Source of the DNA: an uncultured Eubacterium sp.
Lineage (GTDB): Bacteria; Bacillota; Clostridia; Lachnospirales; Lachnospiraceae
Direction: 5' to 3'
NCBI GenBank assembly: GCA_900552795.1
Contig: USBB01000017.1
Location: 1-50,765 of the forward strand
DNA: 50,765 nucleotides
This document shows, piece after piece, positions 49,643-50,765 of the stretch; position 1 is the first letter of the stretch; each line of letters begins with the position of its first letter. Position numbers and translations under genes: made by a program. Under the pieces are notes generated by a model. It was given only the letters and a program-made list of their open reading frames with translations. It did no database searches and was not told where the DNA came from.

Positions 49643-49900
49643 TTATGCAGATTTTGGCATAACGTTATATTCAAGCAGATCCCATGGTGAAACTTTAAGC
49701 ACCTGAGCAAGTATTCCAACACATGTAAGATCTGGCAGGTTGTGTCCATTCTCCCATTTTGTTATTGAACTTGGTGCAATGCTTGTTGCTTTTGCCAACC
49801 CTCTTACTGTATATCCCTTTGCAAGTCTTACTTTTTTGCCAACGTATTTAATAGTGCCTGACTGTATACCGGCAGGCAGTGGTCTTCTAGTTACTTTCAT
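49643..49900 (-). CDS. XRE-family helix-turn-helix regulator
   Basis: 85 aa. Standard HTH_3 domain: KVRLAKGYTVRGLAKATSIAPSSITKWENGHNLPDL, then VGILAQVLKVSPWDLLEY. The first about 22 residues are basic. The Shine-Dalgarno (AAAGGAG) is about 15 nt from the ATG, farther than usual, so expression may be low. It likely represses the A7 promoter of its own operon. Confidence 0.9.
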   Translation of the reverse strand: MKVTRRPLPAGIQSGTIKYVGKKVRLAKGYTVRGLAKATSIAPSSITKWENGHNLPDLTCVGILAQVLKVSPWDLLEYNVMPKSA

Positions 49901-49938
49901 TTTGTATTTGTAATGCTCCTTTATGCAAATTATTCCCT

Positions 49939-50163
49939 TTATATGTCTAAATTAATGTATCCAACTGATATTAATAACAATATGCCGATAATACATGGAT
50001 ATAAAAACGACAGTAATGCTATTGCTGTTAATCCTTTATACGATTTTCTGGTACCAGACGCTTTTTCTACTTTTTTATAGTACAATCCAAAACCGGTAAT
50101 CAATATAATTGTCAACACCCATACTTCTGAAATGAAAATTATCAGCGGAAATTCTCTTTCCAT
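49939..50163 (-). CDS. Small two-helix membrane protein
   Basis: 74 aa with two hydrophobic segments (FISEVWVLTIILITGFGLYY and ALLSFLYPCIIGILLLISVGYI) separated by a basic loop (KKVEKASGTRKSYKG). AAGGAG 6 nt before the ATG. First gene of the operon behind the 280-nt structured leader. No family recognised. Confidence 0.7.
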   Translation of the reverse strand: MEREFPLIIFISEVWVLTIILITGFGLYYKKVEKASGTRKSYKGLTAIALLSFLYPCIIGILLLISVGYINLDI

Positions 50164-50169
50164 GTTCTT

Positions 50170-50447
50170 CTCCTTATGTTTATACCACTCTGACTACTCT
50201 CACAGGCAAGCCTGTGGGGTTCTTACTGCCAAGTTTAGCCTGTAATCGTACATCATTTTCAGACTTTGGCTTACAAGTATAAGTCTGTTTACATAAGAAC
50301 TTTTATTACCAAGCAGTCCTGTGACCACATTAACGGTAAATTTCTATCTTTTGATAAGGAAGTGTAGTCAATCTCCCTATGGTAAATTATTAAGTGTAAA
50401 TACATGTGACTTTTATCCCACAAACAAGCTTGCGGGTTTTCGCCACT
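50170..50447 (-). ncRNA. Structured leader or stand-alone ncRNA, omega-RNA-like
   Basis: About 280 nt without an ORF between class A promoter A7 and the first gene of the operon. It opens with a CCCGCAAG...TTTGTGGG stem (about 50417-50436). A CAGACTT/AAGTCTG hairpin is seen near 50262-50290. It closes with CCCCACAGGC-TTG-CCTGTGAG followed by AGTAGTCA (about 50194-50220). A strong GC stem followed by AGTAGTCA resembles the 3' end of IS605/TnpB right-end RNAs as I remember them, but no tnpB is present. It could equally be a cis-acting leader. Identity is tentative; that a structured RNA exists here is more certain. Confidence 0.45.
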
Positions 50448-50453
50448 AATTCT

Positions 50454-50482
50454 ATAATATTTAAAACTCTAAATTTGTCCAA
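50454..50482 (-). promoter_or_regulatory. Class A promoter A7
   Basis: -35 TTGGAC (50477-50482), 17 bp, -10 TATTAT (50454-50459). Drives the structured RNA and the XRE/HicB-like operon. The 160 bp upstream hold no gene, only a class B-like CACAAAATCCAAAC at about 50619-50632. Confidence 0.75.
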
Positions 50483-50640
50483 AATAATACGAAAATAATT
50501 TTATGCTGCCACATGACGCTGTATTCTGCTCATTATGACGTTTTGAACAGTTCTGCGATAAAATATTCGTAAAAAGTATTTCAGACACTAATATGGGCAT
50601 TCTACAACTCGTTCTTTTGTTTGGATTTTGTGCGAATTGA

Positions 50641-50765
50641 TTTTATACACATAAATATATGTATTTTTATATTACAAACATACATATATTTATGTTGATA
50701 TTTGTAATATATTTATATACATATTTATATACATATTTATATACATATTTATATACATATTTATA
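50641..50765. repeat. AT-rich tandem repeat at the right edge
   Basis: At least five copies of a 12-bp unit ATTTATATACAT (from about 50706 to the edge), preceded by an inverted pair of ATAAATATATGTAT-like sequences. The tract runs off the window. It lies upstream of promoter A7, as the similar tracts lie upstream of A5 and A6; an origin or partition site is also possible. Confidence 0.75.

Noticed and set aside
50170..50447. A decayed tnpB coding region
   Set aside because: No frame shows TnpB motifs; only the 3' stem resembles the RNA, so I kept it as a tentative ncRNA.
50619..50639. Twenty-first class B element
   Set aside because: CACAAAATCCAAAC is similar, but it lacks the ATATWTATT end and no start codon follows at the usual distance.

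Overview
The window looks like part of a large plasmid or integrative element of a low-GC Firmicute, most likely a Clostridia/Lachnospiraceae-type gut bacterium. The DNA is very AT-rich. Ribosome binding sites are strong AAAGGAGG types. Several gene families fit that group: DUF5688-like and DUF5105-like proteins, DUF5710 repeats on a topoisomerase III, InlB/Listeria-Bacteroides repeat adhesins, and a secretin-less Tad-like pilus. No ribosomal, tRNA or core metabolic genes are visible. All genes but one lie on the minus strand, so the text reads right to left.

Layout. 1-780: the start of an IscB (RRXRR/HNH, IS200/IS605-associated) gene with its upstream HEARO/omega RNA, apparently inserted in a primase/Rep-like gene that is left truncated. 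1024-5195: an SF1 (UvrD/PcrA-like) helicase split over two separated genes. Walker A sits on a Cas4/RecB-nuclease-like protein and motifs Ia-VI on another polypeptide, with a DUF5688-like gene between them. 5190-12300: an HNH nuclease with an unknown partner, then an operon of a TadZ/ParA-like protein with a very long charged helix, two unknown small proteins and topoisomerase III. 12306-14859: a sigma-70-family factor, then an operon of prepilin peptidase, an unknown protein, a RuvC-like resolvase and a cold-shock protein. 15007-20859: a Tad-like pilus (CpaB/SAF, Flp-like pilin, two pseudopilins, TadC, TadB, TadA). 21042-26031: small proteins, an exported SH3-like protein, an RpoD-like sigma factor and unknown membrane and LRR proteins. 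26128-47957: a 22-kb surface-protein region with two copies of an Ig-like lipoprotein plus giant InlB-repeat protein module, one with a subtilase domain, plus two more secreted repeat proteins. 48113-48286: the only plus-strand gene. 48376-50482: an operon with a 280-nt structured leader/ncRNA encoding a membrane protein, an XRE regulator, a lipoprotein and a solitary HicB-like protein. The right edge is an AT-rich tandem repeat.

Regulation. The window carries two very regular promoter families. Class A (7 copies) has a -35 of TTGGAC inside a conserved TTTGGACAAA, exactly 17 bp, and a -10 of TATTAT/TACTAT. Class B (20 copies) has a conserved AAAATCC-ATATWTATT core, often with TGTNATTT upstream, and usually sits just after the previous gene's terminator. 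The element encodes two sigma factors: the RpoD-like one lies behind a class A promoter and the smaller one behind a class B promoter. I infer an element-specific transcription programme that coordinates DNA processing, the pilus and the surface proteins. This two-promoter, two-sigma arrangement, the split helicase, and the IscB/omega RNA insertion are the main candidates for something new.
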